DNA of 12,587 bases. Origin: Lachnospiraceae bacterium (GTDB lineage: Bacteria; Bacillota; Clostridia; Lachnospirales; Lachnospiraceae). Location: positions 1 to 12,587 of the forward strand of contig JAFOCX010000204.1 in assembly GCA_017380975.1 (NCBI GenBank), written 5' to 3'. Under the pieces are notes generated by a model. It did not search any database and was not told where the DNA came from. It saw only the letters and a program-made list of their open reading frames with translations. Below are positions 1 to 6,938 of the stretch, piece by piece. Every line of letters starts with the position of its first letter. Within the stretch, counting starts at the first letter, position 1. The translations under genes were made by a program, and so were the position numbers.

Positions 1-964
1 GAAGCATTTCTGCGAAAGTGTTTTCGTTGTAGGAAACATTGGTGATCCGTATGCTCTCCATGCACTGGAGACTGTGGAAGAGTCCGTAACGGTAGCAGAG
101 ATCTCCAGCTTTATGCTTGAGACGATCATGGATTTCCGTCCGAATGTATCCGCGATCACGAACATTACTCCGGACCATCTGGACCGCCACAAAACCATGG
201 AGTGCTACATCCAGGTAAAAGAGGGAATCGCAAGAAATCAGACAGAGGAAGATACTTGTGTCCTCAACTATGACGATCCGGTTCTCAGAGAGTTCGGCAA
301 GACATTAAAGTGCAAGGTTCTGTACTTCAGCCGCAAAGAGCAGCTGGAGAGCGGTATCTTCATGGATGGCGATATGATCATCTACAGACATGACGGAAAG
401 AACGAAGAAGTTCTCAATGTCAATGATTTAAATATCATCGGCGGTCACAACCATGAAAACGTGATGACAGCAGTCGGTATCACATTAAGCCTCGGCGTTC
501 CGATGCATGTGATCGCAGAGGCATGCAAAGAGTTCAAGGCAGTTGAGCACAGAATCGAGTTCGTAAGAGAGCGTTTCGGTGTGAAATATTACAATGACTC
601 CAAGGGAACCAATCCGGATGCAGCGATCCAGGCGATCAAAGCGATGCCGGGCCCGACACTCCTGATCGCAGGCGGTTATGACAAACATTCCGAGTACGAC
701 GAGTGGATCGAGAGTTTTGACGGTAAAGTGCGTTACCTTGTACTGATCGGACAGACAAGAGACAAGATTGCCGAGTGCGCAAGAAAGCACGGCATGAATG
801 ATATTATGTATGCAGAGGATTTAAAGGAGGCCGTTCAGGTCTGCGCATCCTACGCAAACAGCGGAGACTTTGTGCTCCTTTCTCCGGCATGTGCAAGCTG
901 GGGACAGTTCAAAAACTTTGAAGAGCGCGGAACTATGTTCAAGGAGTTCGTAAACGCTCTGTAA
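1..964 (+). CDS. murD: MurD, UDP-N-acetylmuramoyl-L-alanine:D-glutamate ligase (5'-truncated)
   Basis: This cytoplasmic Mur ligase adds D-glutamate to UDP-MurNAc-L-Ala using ATP, in peptidoglycan precursor synthesis. The reading frame is open from base 2, so the window holds the C-terminal ~320 residues of a protein normally ~450 long; the start and the P-loop lie upstream. Visible family motifs, in order, are GNIGDP (bases 32–49), EISSFMLE in the central domain, NITPDHLDRH, the NDSKGTNPDA segment and the GGYDKHSEYDEW segment of the C-terminal domain, and the late SPACASWGQFKNFEERG stretch. A GTG at 74 could be misread as a start, but the motif-bearing sequence continues upstream of it, so it is internal. 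ftsW follows after 38 bases. In Bacillus-type clusters murD sits between mraY and the ftsW/spoVE–murG genes, which agrees with this placement. Confidence 0.96.
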   Translation, partial: KHFCESVFVVGNIGDPYALHALETVEESVTVAEISSFMLETIMDFRPNVSAITNITPDHLDRHKTMECYIQVKEGIARNQTEEDTCVLNYDDPVLREFGKTLKCKVLYFSRKEQLESGIFMDGDMIIYRHDGKNEEVLNVNDLNIIGGHNHENVMTAVGITLSLGVPMHVIAEACKEFKAVEHRIEFVRERFGVKYYNDSKGTNPDAAIQAIKAMPGPTLLIAGGYDKHSEYDEWIESFDGKVRYLVLIGQTRDKIAECARKHGMNDIMYAEDLKEAVQVCASYANSGDFVLLSPACASWGQFKNFEERGTMFKEFVNAL

Positions 965-1002
965 TTTAACTCGTAAATTTCGCAGAACAGGAGGAAGGCG
1001 AC

Positions 1003-2163
1003 ATGCAGCAGGCGCAGGCCGTAAAAAAGAAAAAGAAAAAACTGCGCAGATATTATGATTACAGTCTGTTGTTCACGATCATCTTCCTGACCGTGTTCGG
1101 ACTGATCATGATCTACAGCTCCAGCTCCTACAACGCGCAGATCGACGGAAAAGCTCCGTCCTATTACATGACCAGGCAGATGTACATTGCGATAGGCGGA
1201 TTTGCAGGCATGCTGTTCATTTCAAAATGGGATTATCATTGGTTTGCGAAGTTCGCGCCGCTGGCGATCGTTGTATCATACATCAGTATGATCCTGGTAA
1301 ACTTTACTCCGCTCGGCATTGCGCGTAACGGTAAAAAAAGATGGTTAGGATACGGATCCCTTACGATCCAGCCGGCAGAGATCGTTAAGATCACATTGAT
1401 CCTGGTATTGGCTGTTATGATCACAAATATGGGAAAGAAGATCAATGAGTGGAGATCATGGGGAATTGTATCGATCACCTTTCTTCCGCTGGCACTCATG
1501 GTCATGATGAACAACTTAAGTTCCGGTATCATCATCTGTGGTATCGCCATCGTGATGATGTTCGTTGCCAATAAGAGAAAGTGGCCGTTCGTTTTGTTCA
1601 TTGTTTCCGTAGCTGCCGTTATTTTATTCGCGCCTACGGTCGCGATCGCGCTGGAAGAAGCCGGTATTCTTCAGGAATACCAGTTAAGACGAATCATGGT
1701 TTGGAAAAATCCGGAGGCTTATCCGACTGACGGCGGATATCAGGTGCTGCAGGGTCTGTATGCCATCGGTTCCGGCGGACTTCTCGGTAAAGGTCTGGGA
1801 CAGAGCATTCAGAAACTAAGTTTCCTTCCAGAGCCGCAGAATGATATGATCTTCGCGATCATCTGTGAAGAACTTGGTCTGTTCGGCGCCATGATGGTCA
1901 TTTTCCTGTTTATGTTTATGATCTACCGTTTCATGCGTATCGCAAACAGTGCACCGGATATTTTCGGATCCTTCCTGGTGATCGGAGTTCTGGCTCACAT
2001 TGCGATCCAGGTGATTCTGAATATCGCGGTAGTAACCAACGTGATCCCGAATACCGGTATCACACTTCCGTTTATCAGTTACGGAGGCACGTCGATCCTG
2101 TTCCTGATGGCAGAGATGGGAATCGTACTGAGTGTATCGAACGGAATTACATTGGAATCTTAG
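1003..2163 (+). CDS. ftsW: FtsW/SpoVE-type SEDS peptidoglycan glycosyltransferase
   Basis: This 386-residue polytopic membrane protein is the SEDS-family polymerase that builds septal glycan strands from lipid II together with a class B PBP. The first segment ends in IYSSSS (residues 37–42). Family motifs are NGKKRWLGYGSLTIQPAEIVK (part of it, 109–129), GGYQVLQGLYAIGSGGLLGKG (244–264), LPEPQNDMIFAIICEELG (275–292) and PNTGITLPFISYGGTS (349–364). By alignment to RodA/FtsW, D281 in the QNDMIFA motif is the expected catalytic aspartate. An AGGAGG at 989–994 sits 8 bases before the ATG. The cytoplasmic N-terminus is strongly basic, with six consecutive lysines (8–13) written in an A-rich stretch. 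It lies between murD and divIB with no murG. It could serve division, sporulation (SpoVE role) or both; sequence alone does not separate these. Confidence 0.95.
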   Translation: MQQAQAVKKKKKKLRRYYDYSLLFTIIFLTVFGLIMIYSSSSYNAQIDGKAPSYYMTRQMYIAIGGFAGMLFISKWDYHWFAKFAPLAIVVSYISMILVNFTPLGIARNGKKRWLGYGSLTIQPAEIVKITLILVLAVMITNMGKKINEWRSWGIVSITFLPLALMVMMNNLSSGIIICGIAIVMMFVANKRKWPFVLFIVSVAAVILFAPTVAIALEEAGILQEYQLRRIMVWKNPEAYPTDGGYQVLQGLYAIGSGGLLGKGLGQSIQKLSFLPEPQNDMIFAIICEELGLFGAMMVIFLFMFMIYRFMRIANSAPDIFGSFLVIGVLAHIAIQVILNIAVVTNVIPNTGITLPFISYGGTSILFLMAEMGIVLSVSNGITLES

Positions 2164-2179
2164 CTAGAGGTAACATAGA

Positions 2180-2953
2180 ATGAGAAGAAGAAGAGGAAGA
2201 GGGTACTCCGGATTCAGAGGGTACGGAAGAAGACGCGGAAGAGGAAAGACTGCAGCCATCGTGCTGGGGGTGATCCTTGCGATCGTGCTTCTCATCGGTA
2301 TTCTGTTATTTGCGACACAGATCAAAGAGATCGAAGTGACGGGAAACCAGCATTACACAGAAGAACAGATCATTGACCTGATCTTTGATGAGAAATGGTC
2401 AAAGAACTCTGCGTACTGCTACTATGAAAATAAATTTCAGGAACCGAAATCCATTCCATTCATTGAAGAATATAAAGTGGAATTCCAGAGTCCGTCCAAG
2501 GTGAGAGTGGTCGTATTTGAGAAGAGTGTGGTTGGTTATGTTTCCTATATGAGCAGCTACATGTATTTCGACAAAGACGGTATCATCGTGGAAAGTTCCG
2601 TGGAACAGCTTCCGGGCATTCCGTGGATCACAGGAATGGAATTCGGACATATCGTCCTTCACCAGCCGCTTCCGGTAGCAAATCAGGACATTTTTGACCA
2701 GATCCTGAACCTGACACAGGTGCTTTCCGTCAACGGTGTGCGTGTGGACAAGATCAATTACAACAGCTTCCTGGAAGCCGAGCTCACGATCGGCGACATC
2801 ATCGTAGAACTGGGCAATGACGATGATCTGAACGGAAAAGTTTCCGAACTCAGTGACATTTTACCGGAGCTTACAGGACTTTCCGGAACCCTTTATCTGG
2901 ACAGTTACGATGAAAATAACAGCAATCCGATGTACACATTTAAGAAGAATTAG
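2180..2953 (+). CDS. divIB: DivIB/FtsQ cell division protein
   Basis: This bitopic divisome protein of 257 residues bridges early and late division proteins together with FtsL and DivIC (family knowledge). It has a short cytoplasmic tail (1–23), one membrane segment (about 24–46), a POTRA domain beginning with IKEIEVTGNQHYTEEQI (48–64), and an extracytoplasmic beta domain to the C-terminus. The domain order and length fit DivIB/FtsQ. The tail is remarkably Arg/Gly-rich (ten Arg in 23 residues, with RGRG repeats). Its ATG is 16 bases after the ftsW stop with a modest AGAGGT at 2166–2171, so it is probably co-transcribed and perhaps translated less than ftsW. No clear terminator follows; the next gene has its own promoter. 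Family assignment is firm, and the symbol ftsQ would be equally acceptable. Confidence 0.92.
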   Translation: MRRRRGRGYSGFRGYGRRRGRGKTAAIVLGVILAIVLLIGILLFATQIKEIEVTGNQHYTEEQIIDLIFDEKWSKNSAYCYYENKFQEPKSIPFIEEYKVEFQSPSKVRVVVFEKSVVGYVSYMSSYMYFDKDGIIVESSVEQLPGIPWITGMEFGHIVLHQPLPVANQDIFDQILNLTQVLSVNGVRVDKINYNSFLEAELTIGDIIVELGNDDDLNGKVSELSDILPELTGLSGTLYLDSYDENNSNPMYTFKKN

Positions 2954-2988
2954 CGGATTGTATTTGTTACAAAAATTTTAAATAATGG

Positions 2989-3017
2989 TTGATATTTTGC
3001 GGAAAATCCAATATAGT
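2989..3017 (+). promoter_or_regulatory. Sigma-A promoter of ftsZ
   Basis: TTGATA at 2989–2994 and TATAGT at 3012–3017 are separated by 17 bp, close to the vegetative consensus. The predicted start near 3024 leaves a leader of about 83 bases before the TTG codon of ftsZ. It lets ftsZ be expressed independently of the upstream murD–divIB run. A 12-bp palindrome (3014–3025) overlaps the -10. A second -10-like TATACT (3019–3024) lacks a well-spaced -35. Confidence 0.75.
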
Positions 3018-3025
3018 ATATACTA
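3014..3025. repeat. 12-bp perfect palindrome over the ftsZ -10 and start region
   Basis: TAGTATATACTA equals its own reverse complement. It overlaps the last bases of the -10 and the likely transcription start of ftsZ. Outside it lies a second inverted pair, TCCAAT (3007–3012) and ATTGGA (3032–3037), whose centre is offset by 2.5 bp. The placement would suit a repressor site, but AT-rich 12-mers also arise by chance; no regulator is identified. Confidence 0.4.
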
Positions 3026-3090
3026 GATTAAATTGGACTAGTTTCCATGCAACATATAAATTCAGCAAAAATGGCTCTTTTGAGCAGTAA

Positions 3091-3098
3091 AAAGGAGG
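3091..3098 (+). promoter_or_regulatory. Ribosome binding site that sets the ftsZ start
   Basis: AAAGGAGG is a full Shine-Dalgarno match and lies 8 bases before TTG at 3107. Two in-frame ATG codons upstream (3047 and 3071) have no comparable site, and the first residues after them (MQHINSAK and so on) are not FtsZ-like. This decides the start in favour of TTG. Confidence 0.88.
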
Positions 3099-3106
3099 AT
3101 ACACCC

Positions 3107-4282
3107 TTGTTAGAAATTAAGATCAACGAGGCAGAGAACGCCGCAAGAATTCTCGTAATTGGTGTTGGCGGCGCTGGTAATAATGCAGTTAACCGCATGG
3201 TTGAAGAAAATATTATGGGAGTTGAGTTTATCGGTATCAATACAGATAAACAGGCTCTTCAGTTCTGTAAAGCTCCGACTGCTATGCAGATCGGTGAGAA
3301 GTTAACAAAAGGTCTTGGTGCAGGTGCAAAACCGGAAATCGGTGAGAAAGCAGCTGAGGAGAGCATGGAAGAGTTAGCACAGGCTATGAAAGGTGCTGAC
3401 ATGGTATTCGTTACTTGCGGTATGGGTGGCGGTACCGGTACAGGTGCAGCTCCGGTTATTGCTCAGATCGCAAAAGATATGGGCATCCTGACAGTTGGTG
3501 TTGTTACAAAGCCGTTCCGTTTCGAGGCAAAACAGCGTATGAACAACGCTCTCAACGGTATCGAGAACTTAAAGAATGCAGTTGATACACTGATCGTGAT
3601 CCCGAACGATCGTCTTCTTGAGATCGTTGACAGAAGAACTACAATGCCGGAAGCATTAAAGAAAGCTGACGAAGTTCTTCTTCAGTCCGTACAGGGTATC
3701 ACAGACCTGATCAACGTTCCGGGTCTCATCAACCTTGACTTCGCTGACGTTCAGACAGTTATGATGGACAAGGGTGTTGCTCATATCGGTATCGGCCGTG
3801 CGAAAGGTGATGACAAAGCACTTGAGGCTGTTAAGCAGGCAGTTTCCAGCCCGCTTCTTGAGACAACCATCGAGGGCGCTTCTGATGTTATCATCAACAT
3901 CTCCGGTGATATCAGCCTGATCGAGGCAAACGAGGCAGCTACTTACGTTCAGGAACTTGCAGGCGACGACGCAAACATCATCTTTGGTGCTATGTTCGAC
4001 GAGTCCATGGAGGACGAGGCTACGATCACAGTTATCGCTACAGGTCTTGACACACACGGTGCAAACACACCGGTTGAGCGTGCAATGAAGGATTTCACAA
4101 AGTTTAACAAAGTTCAGACAGCTCCGAAGGCAGCTCCGGCTCCGAAAGCAGCTCCGGCTGAGGCAGCAGCTACAACAGCAGCTCCGCAGTTAAACATCCC
4201 GAATGCAAGTGCTCCGGTATACCGTCCGGCTCAGAGAGAAACTCAGATCAACATTCCGGATTTCTTAAAGAACCGCAGATAA
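3107..4282 (+). CDS. ftsZ: FtsZ, tubulin-like division GTPase
   Basis: FtsZ polymerises on GTP into the cytokinetic ring. From the TTG start the protein is 391 residues beginning [10 protein letters not shown], which is the usual FtsZ N-terminus. It shows [13 protein letters not shown] (19–31), GINTDKQAL (43–51), the tubulin signature GGGTGTG (107–113), [11 protein letters not shown] (134–144), and the T7 loop NLDFADV (209–215) carrying the acidic residues that complete the neighbour's GTPase site. A disordered Ala/Pro/Lys linker (about 336–360) contains an 18-bp tandem duplication, and the conserved tail [13 protein letters not shown] (379–391) is the docking peptide for FtsA/SepF-type partners. 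Codon choice favours GGT, GTT, GCT and CTT far more than its neighbours do, fitting high expression. It is a monocistronic unit with its own promoter and terminator. Confidence 0.97.
   Translation: MLEIKINEAENAARILVIGVGGAGNNAVNRMVEENIMGVEFIGINTDKQALQFCKAPTAMQIGEKLTKGLGAGAKPEIGEKAAEESMEELAQAMKGADMVFVTCGMGGGTGTGAAPVIAQIAKDMGILTVGVVTKPFRFEAKQRMNNALNGIENLKNAVDTLIVIPNDRLLEIVDRRTTMPEALKKADEVLLQSVQGITDLINVPGLINLDFADVQTVMMDKGVAHIGIGRAKGDDKALEAVKQAVSSPLLETTIEGASDVIINISGDISLIEANEAATYVQELAGDDANIIFGAMFDESMEDEATITVIATGLDTHGANTPVERAMKDFTKFNKVQTAPKAAPAPKAAPAEAAATTAAPQLNIPNASAPVYRPAQRETQINIPDFLKNRR
4121..4156 (+). repeat. 18-bp tandem duplication in the FtsZ linker
   Basis: Two adjacent 18-base units (4121–4138 and 4139–4156) differ at one base, and each encodes APKAAP. 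They lie in the disordered linker before the C-terminal tail, where length changes are tolerated in the family. Confidence 0.8.
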
Positions 4283-4310
4283 TTCTTTTATTCATATCAT
4301 GGAACATTCA

Positions 4311-4346
4311 CAGGTGTCGCAGAAAGCGGCACCTGTTTTTGTTTTG
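4311..4346 (+). terminator. Intrinsic terminator of ftsZ
   Basis: CAGGTGTCGC (4311–4320) pairs with GCGGCACCTG (4326–4335) as a 10-bp stem with one G·U pair and an AGAAA loop, followed by TTTTTGTTTT. It begins 28 bases after the ftsZ stop and separates ftsZ from the spoIIG operon. Confidence 0.93.
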
Positions 4347-4416
4347 TCCGGATCATTTCAGATCCACTTATTCCTAAAAATTACCATATGCGAAATTTGC
4401 GATGAAAACCCAGGTT

Positions 4417-4462
4417 TTCGTCTGTCCGTTTGACAAAATCCGTAAACAGATCCGTCTATAAT
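4417..4462 (+). promoter_or_regulatory. spoIIG promoter with 21-bp spacer and Spo0A-box-like sites
   Basis: A perfect TTGACA (4430–4435) and a perfect TATAAT (4457–4462) are separated by 21 bp instead of about 17. No -35-like hexamer stands at normal distance and no extended -10 TG is present. Over the -35 lies TGACAAA (4431–4437), six of seven matches to the Spo0A box TGNCGAA. Upstream, AGACGAA on the minus strand (plus 4417–4423) is another six-of-seven match. In B. subtilis the spoIIG promoter is a sigma-A promoter with an abnormally long spacer activated by Spo0A~P bound at and upstream of the -35, so the architecture matches. The start codon is 45 bases beyond the -10. Spo0A control is inferred. 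Confidence 0.7.
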
Positions 4463-4507
4463 AAGCCCTGTTATCCCGTTTGAGGGAGCAGGGACGGAGG
4501 GAAACAG

Positions 4508-5311
4508 ATGCAGTATGAGTTTTACATCGATGTGTTTTTTCTCATAGATTTCTATTTCAATCTCCTGTCCCTGTTTCTGACAGCTGCATGCATACATCGA
4601 ACATGCTCGGTCGTCCGGCTTTGTCTTGCGGCTGCAGCCGGGAGCTTTTGGAACTGTATCTTGATCTTATTTCCGATCCTTCCATTTGGAGCAGAACTTC
4701 TTGTTACGATCACGGTGATCGGAGGTGCCATGCTGATGATCGCATTTTGCGGGATCAGAACAGATGGGATCTCTCATTTGCTAAAGGCAGAAGTCTGTCT
4801 GGTAGTATCGGCCGGATTGGTGAACGGTTGTTATTCTTTTGTATGTCAGCAATTCTTTCTTGAAACGGGGGAAGGCCTGATCGCAGCCGGCCTGGTATGT
4901 GTATTGCTGGAACGGTTTCTGCGGCAATGGATGCTAAAACGGGAGCGGATCGGCAAGGATCGATATCATGTATCTCTATATTATCGGGGAAAAGAAAAAT
5001 CATTCCGGGCGCTGGCAGATTCTGGAAACCGTCTGTGCGTTCCCGGATCCGGAAAACCGGTATCGCTGATTTCCTACGAAGACTGCGTTGGGTTTTGTGA
5101 GAAGGTCTCCGGAGGATTTTATATTCCGTATCATGCGGTAGGGACAGAGAGCGGCACGTTGTTTGCTTTACAGTTTGAAAAAATGGAGATCAAGAAAAAT
5201 GGAAGAGTCATGACGGTGGAATGCCCGGTGGTAGCGATCGTGAAAGAGCGTCTCTCAGTCAATGGGGATTTTTCCATGATTTTACCGGAAGTGTATGTTC
5301 CTGAAGCGTAA
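4508..5311 (+). CDS. spoIIGA: SpoIIGA, pro-sigma-E processing aspartic protease
   Basis: SpoIIGA is a sporulation-specific membrane aspartic protease that activates sigma-E in the mother cell by removing its pro-sequence. The 267-residue product has a hydrophobic N-terminal half with about five membrane segments (roughly 5–28, 34–57, 62–82, 95–113, 122–138), then a soluble domain with the active-site motif ADSGNRL, in which D171 is the expected catalytic aspartate. Family features IPYHAVGTESGTL (206–218) and the C-terminal DFSMILP (254–260) are present. CGGAGGG at 4495–4501 precedes the ATG by 6 bases. Its substrate gene sigE follows after 32 bases, the conserved spoIIG arrangement. The promoter is of the long-spacer, Spo0A-like type. 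Confidence 0.94.
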   Translation: MQYEFYIDVFFLIDFYFNLLSLFLTAACIHRTCSVVRLCLAAAAGSFWNCILILFPILPFGAELLVTITVIGGAMLMIAFCGIRTDGISHLLKAEVCLVVSAGLVNGCYSFVCQQFFLETGEGLIAAGLVCVLLERFLRQWMLKRERIGKDRYHVSLYYRGKEKSFRALADSGNRLCVPGSGKPVSLISYEDCVGFCEKVSGGFYIPYHAVGTESGTLFALQFEKMEIKKNGRVMTVECPVVAIVKERLSVNGDFSMILPEVYVPEA

Positions 5312-5343
5312 GAAAGGAAGAGAGATGAAGGAGGAAAATCATC

Positions 5344-6084
5344 ATGATCATAAAGTTATCGGTGCCGAACCGGTTCAAACTAAAGAAAAGGGTGACGCTT
5401 AAGACGGTTATCATGCAAAATCACGGAGAAATCCATTACATAGGAGGTGCAGACATACTTCCGGCACCGCTTTCCCCGGAAGAGGAGGCGGAAGCTTTGG
5501 AATGTTTGGGAACGGAGGACGAAAAGAACGCCAGATCCCGATTGATCGAACATAATTTGCGGCTGGTTGTTTACATTGCCAAGAAATTCGACAATACCAG
5601 TGTGGGAGTGGAGGATTTGATCTCCATCGGAACCATTGGACTTATCAAGGCGATCAATACCTTTAATCCGGATAAAAATATCAAACTGGCAACGTATGCA
5701 TCCAGATGCATTGAAAATGAAATCCTAATGTACCTGCGGAGGACCAGTAAGACAAAACTGGAGGTCTCCATTGATGAACCGTTAAATGTGGACTGGGATG
5801 GAAATGAACTGCTGCTTTCGGATATTCTGGGAACGGATGAAGATGTGATTTCCAAAGGGATCGAAGATGAGGTGGAAAAACGACTGCTTCAGAATGCGAT
5901 CGACCATTTGAATCCGAGGGAGCGCAAGATCGTGGAACTGCGGTTTGGTCTGACGCGTGCGGATGGTGAAGAGATGACTCAGAAAGAAGTAGCAGATCTG
6001 ATGGGAATTTCTCAGTCTTATATTTCTCGGTTGGAAAAGAAGATCATGCGACGGCTGAAAAAAGAGATCGTGCGTTTTGAATAA
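5344..6084 (+). CDS. sigE: Pro-sigma-E, sporulation sigma factor
   Basis: Sigma-E directs early mother-cell gene expression during sporulation. The 246-residue protein carries a basic N-terminal pro-sequence (about 1–31) ahead of [14 protein letters not shown], where B. subtilis pro-sigma-E has YYIGG; cleavage by SpoIIGA is expected close to residues 30–32. Region 2 follows ([17 protein letters not shown], 66–82; [20 protein letters not shown], 90–109; [19 protein letters not shown], 115–133), then [17 protein letters not shown] (144–160), and the region 4 helix-turn-helix [21 protein letters not shown] (212–232). AAGGAGG at 5328–5334 sits 9 bases before the ATG and supports this start, which keeps the pro-sequence. 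The first Tyr of the usual YYIGG is His here. sigG, the normal next gene, is not present downstream. Confidence 0.96.
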   Translation: MIIKLSVPNRFKLKKRVTLKTVIMQNHGEIHYIGGADILPAPLSPEEEAEALECLGTEDEKNARSRLIEHNLRLVVYIAKKFDNTSVGVEDLISIGTIGLIKAINTFNPDKNIKLATYASRCIENEILMYLRRTSKTKLEVSIDEPLNVDWDGNELLLSDILGTDEDVISKGIEDEVEKRLLQNAIDHLNPRERKIVELRFGLTRADGEEMTQKEVADLMGISQSYISRLEKKIMRRLKKEIVRFE

Positions 6085-6126
6085 GAAAAAGAAAGATCGT
6101 CCGGAGGGATTCCAACGGACGATCTT
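6079..6126. terminator. Shared convergent terminator between sigE and the zinc-ribbon gene
   Basis: AAGATCGTCCG (6093–6103) and CGGACGATCTT (6116–6126) form a perfect 11-bp stem with a 12-base loop. Read on the minus strand, the stem is followed by a T-rich tract (complement of 6079–6092), a good intrinsic terminator for the minus-strand gene that ends at 6141. Read on the plus strand it follows sigE by 8 bases but only a weak TTGTTGT follows it, so termination of sigE is probably less efficient. Confidence 0.85.
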
Positions 6127-6140
6127 GTTGTGATACCTAT

Positions 6141-6872
6141 TTAGTTTTCAAACAGACGGCTGTAGATCTCGTCACAGAGCATATCCACATAAGCCTGATC
6201 CGGAAGGTCTTTTCCGATGATCAGAAGTTCCTGGATCCACTCGAAACGTCTTAAGCTCATCTCTTCCGGGCTGAGACCGCTCTCAGTAAAGAGGATACGA
6301 CGGTCGATGTCATCCGGTGTGTAGCTTTCAACGAACCACTCGATAATCTCTTTTGTCTGGTCTTTTTCGCTGGAAATCTCTGTTTTTAAAACAGCAGCAG
6401 ACTTCTTAGAAGAAACAGCAACCACAAAAGAACCGATAGCCATGAATGCTAACATTCCATAAATGATCAGTTTCATCACGCCGTAGAACGGAAGGTTGAT
6501 AAGACCTGTAATGGAAAGGATCAGAGCGGCAGTTGTCACAACACCTACGATCAGGAATGCAGATGCGGAAGATGCCATATCTTCATATTTCTGACCTTTG
6601 TCTACGAAGGTTCCGGAGGATGCACGGCGCGGCTGGGCAACCTTGCCTTCAGCAGCAGCTTTTGCAGCAGCTTCTTTTGCAAGAGCTTCCTGTTTCATCT
6701 GCTCCGCCATCATCATCTCGTACTGTTTTTTCATCTGCTCATTGTACTGAGCCTGAGCTCTCTTATACATTTCTTCTGCAGCTTCTTTTGATTCAAAGAG
6801 AGGGCCGCCGCAATCGCTACACTTGGTAATACCCTCAACAAATTCCATATCACATTTCGGACAGTATGGCAT
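6141..6872 (-). CDS. Zinc-ribbon, coiled-coil, two-TM membrane protein of unknown function
   Basis: I do not recognise a specific function. The 243-residue product starts with a CxxC–x10–CxxC zinc ribbon (C4, C7, C18, C21), continues in a long Glu/Lys/Met/Ala-rich helix likely to form a coiled coil (about 27–76), then a short basic linker (PRRASSG), two hydrophobic segments (about 102–124 and 131–153), and a charged, mostly helical C-terminal domain (about 160–243) ending DEIYSRLFEN. A ribbon plus coiled coil and paired membrane helices suggests a membrane-anchored adaptor or envelope-stress type protein, but that is only inference. The start is supported by GAAAGGAAG (complement of 6881–6889) 8 bases upstream. 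It is transcribed alone, convergent with sigE and divergent from degV, and occupies the place where sigG would usually be. Confidence 0.85.
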   Translation of the reverse strand: MPYCPKCDMEFVEGITKCSDCGGPLFESKEAAEEMYKRAQAQYNEQMKKQYEMMMAEQMKQEALAKEAAAKAAAEGKVAQPRRASSGTFVDKGQKYEDMASSASAFLIVGVVTTAALILSITGLINLPFYGVMKLIIYGMLAFMAIGSFVVAVSSKKSAAVLKTEISSEKDQTKEIIEWFVESYTPDDIDRRILFTESGLSPEEMSLRRFEWIQELLIIGKDLPDQAYVDMLCDEIYSRLFEN

Positions 6873-6904
6873 AGGTAGTACTTCCTTTCTTTTGTTTCAT
6901 CCGA

Positions 6905-6927
6905 TGTGCCTGAAAAACAGCGGCACA
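6905..6927 (-). other. Leader hairpin of the zinc-ribbon gene
   Basis: TGTGCC (6905–6910) and GGCACA (6922–6927) can form a 6-bp stem with an 11-base loop. It lies in the predicted 5' untranslated leader (about 6932 to 6873 on the minus strand), near the 5' end of the transcript. No T-tract follows on the minus strand, so it is not a terminator there. It may stabilise the mRNA or be incidental. Confidence 0.35.
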
Positions 6928-6938
6928 CATATGCAGAC

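Noticed and set aside
2954..2990. Possible terminator after divIB around TTTGTTACAAAA
   Set aside because: The inverted match is only a few AT pairs with no GC stem or following T-tract, so read-through into ftsZ from upstream remains possible.
4121..4200. Short repeats in ftsZ considered as a CRISPR or mobile-element trace
   Set aside because: They are in-frame Ala/Pro/Lys codon repeats in the disordered linker, with only two adjacent 18-base copies and no spacers.
4588..5100. Overlapping plus-strand frames inside spoIIGA
   Set aside because: SpoIIGA has its catalytic motif and family features in the other frame throughout; these overlaps have no domain and no start signal of their own.
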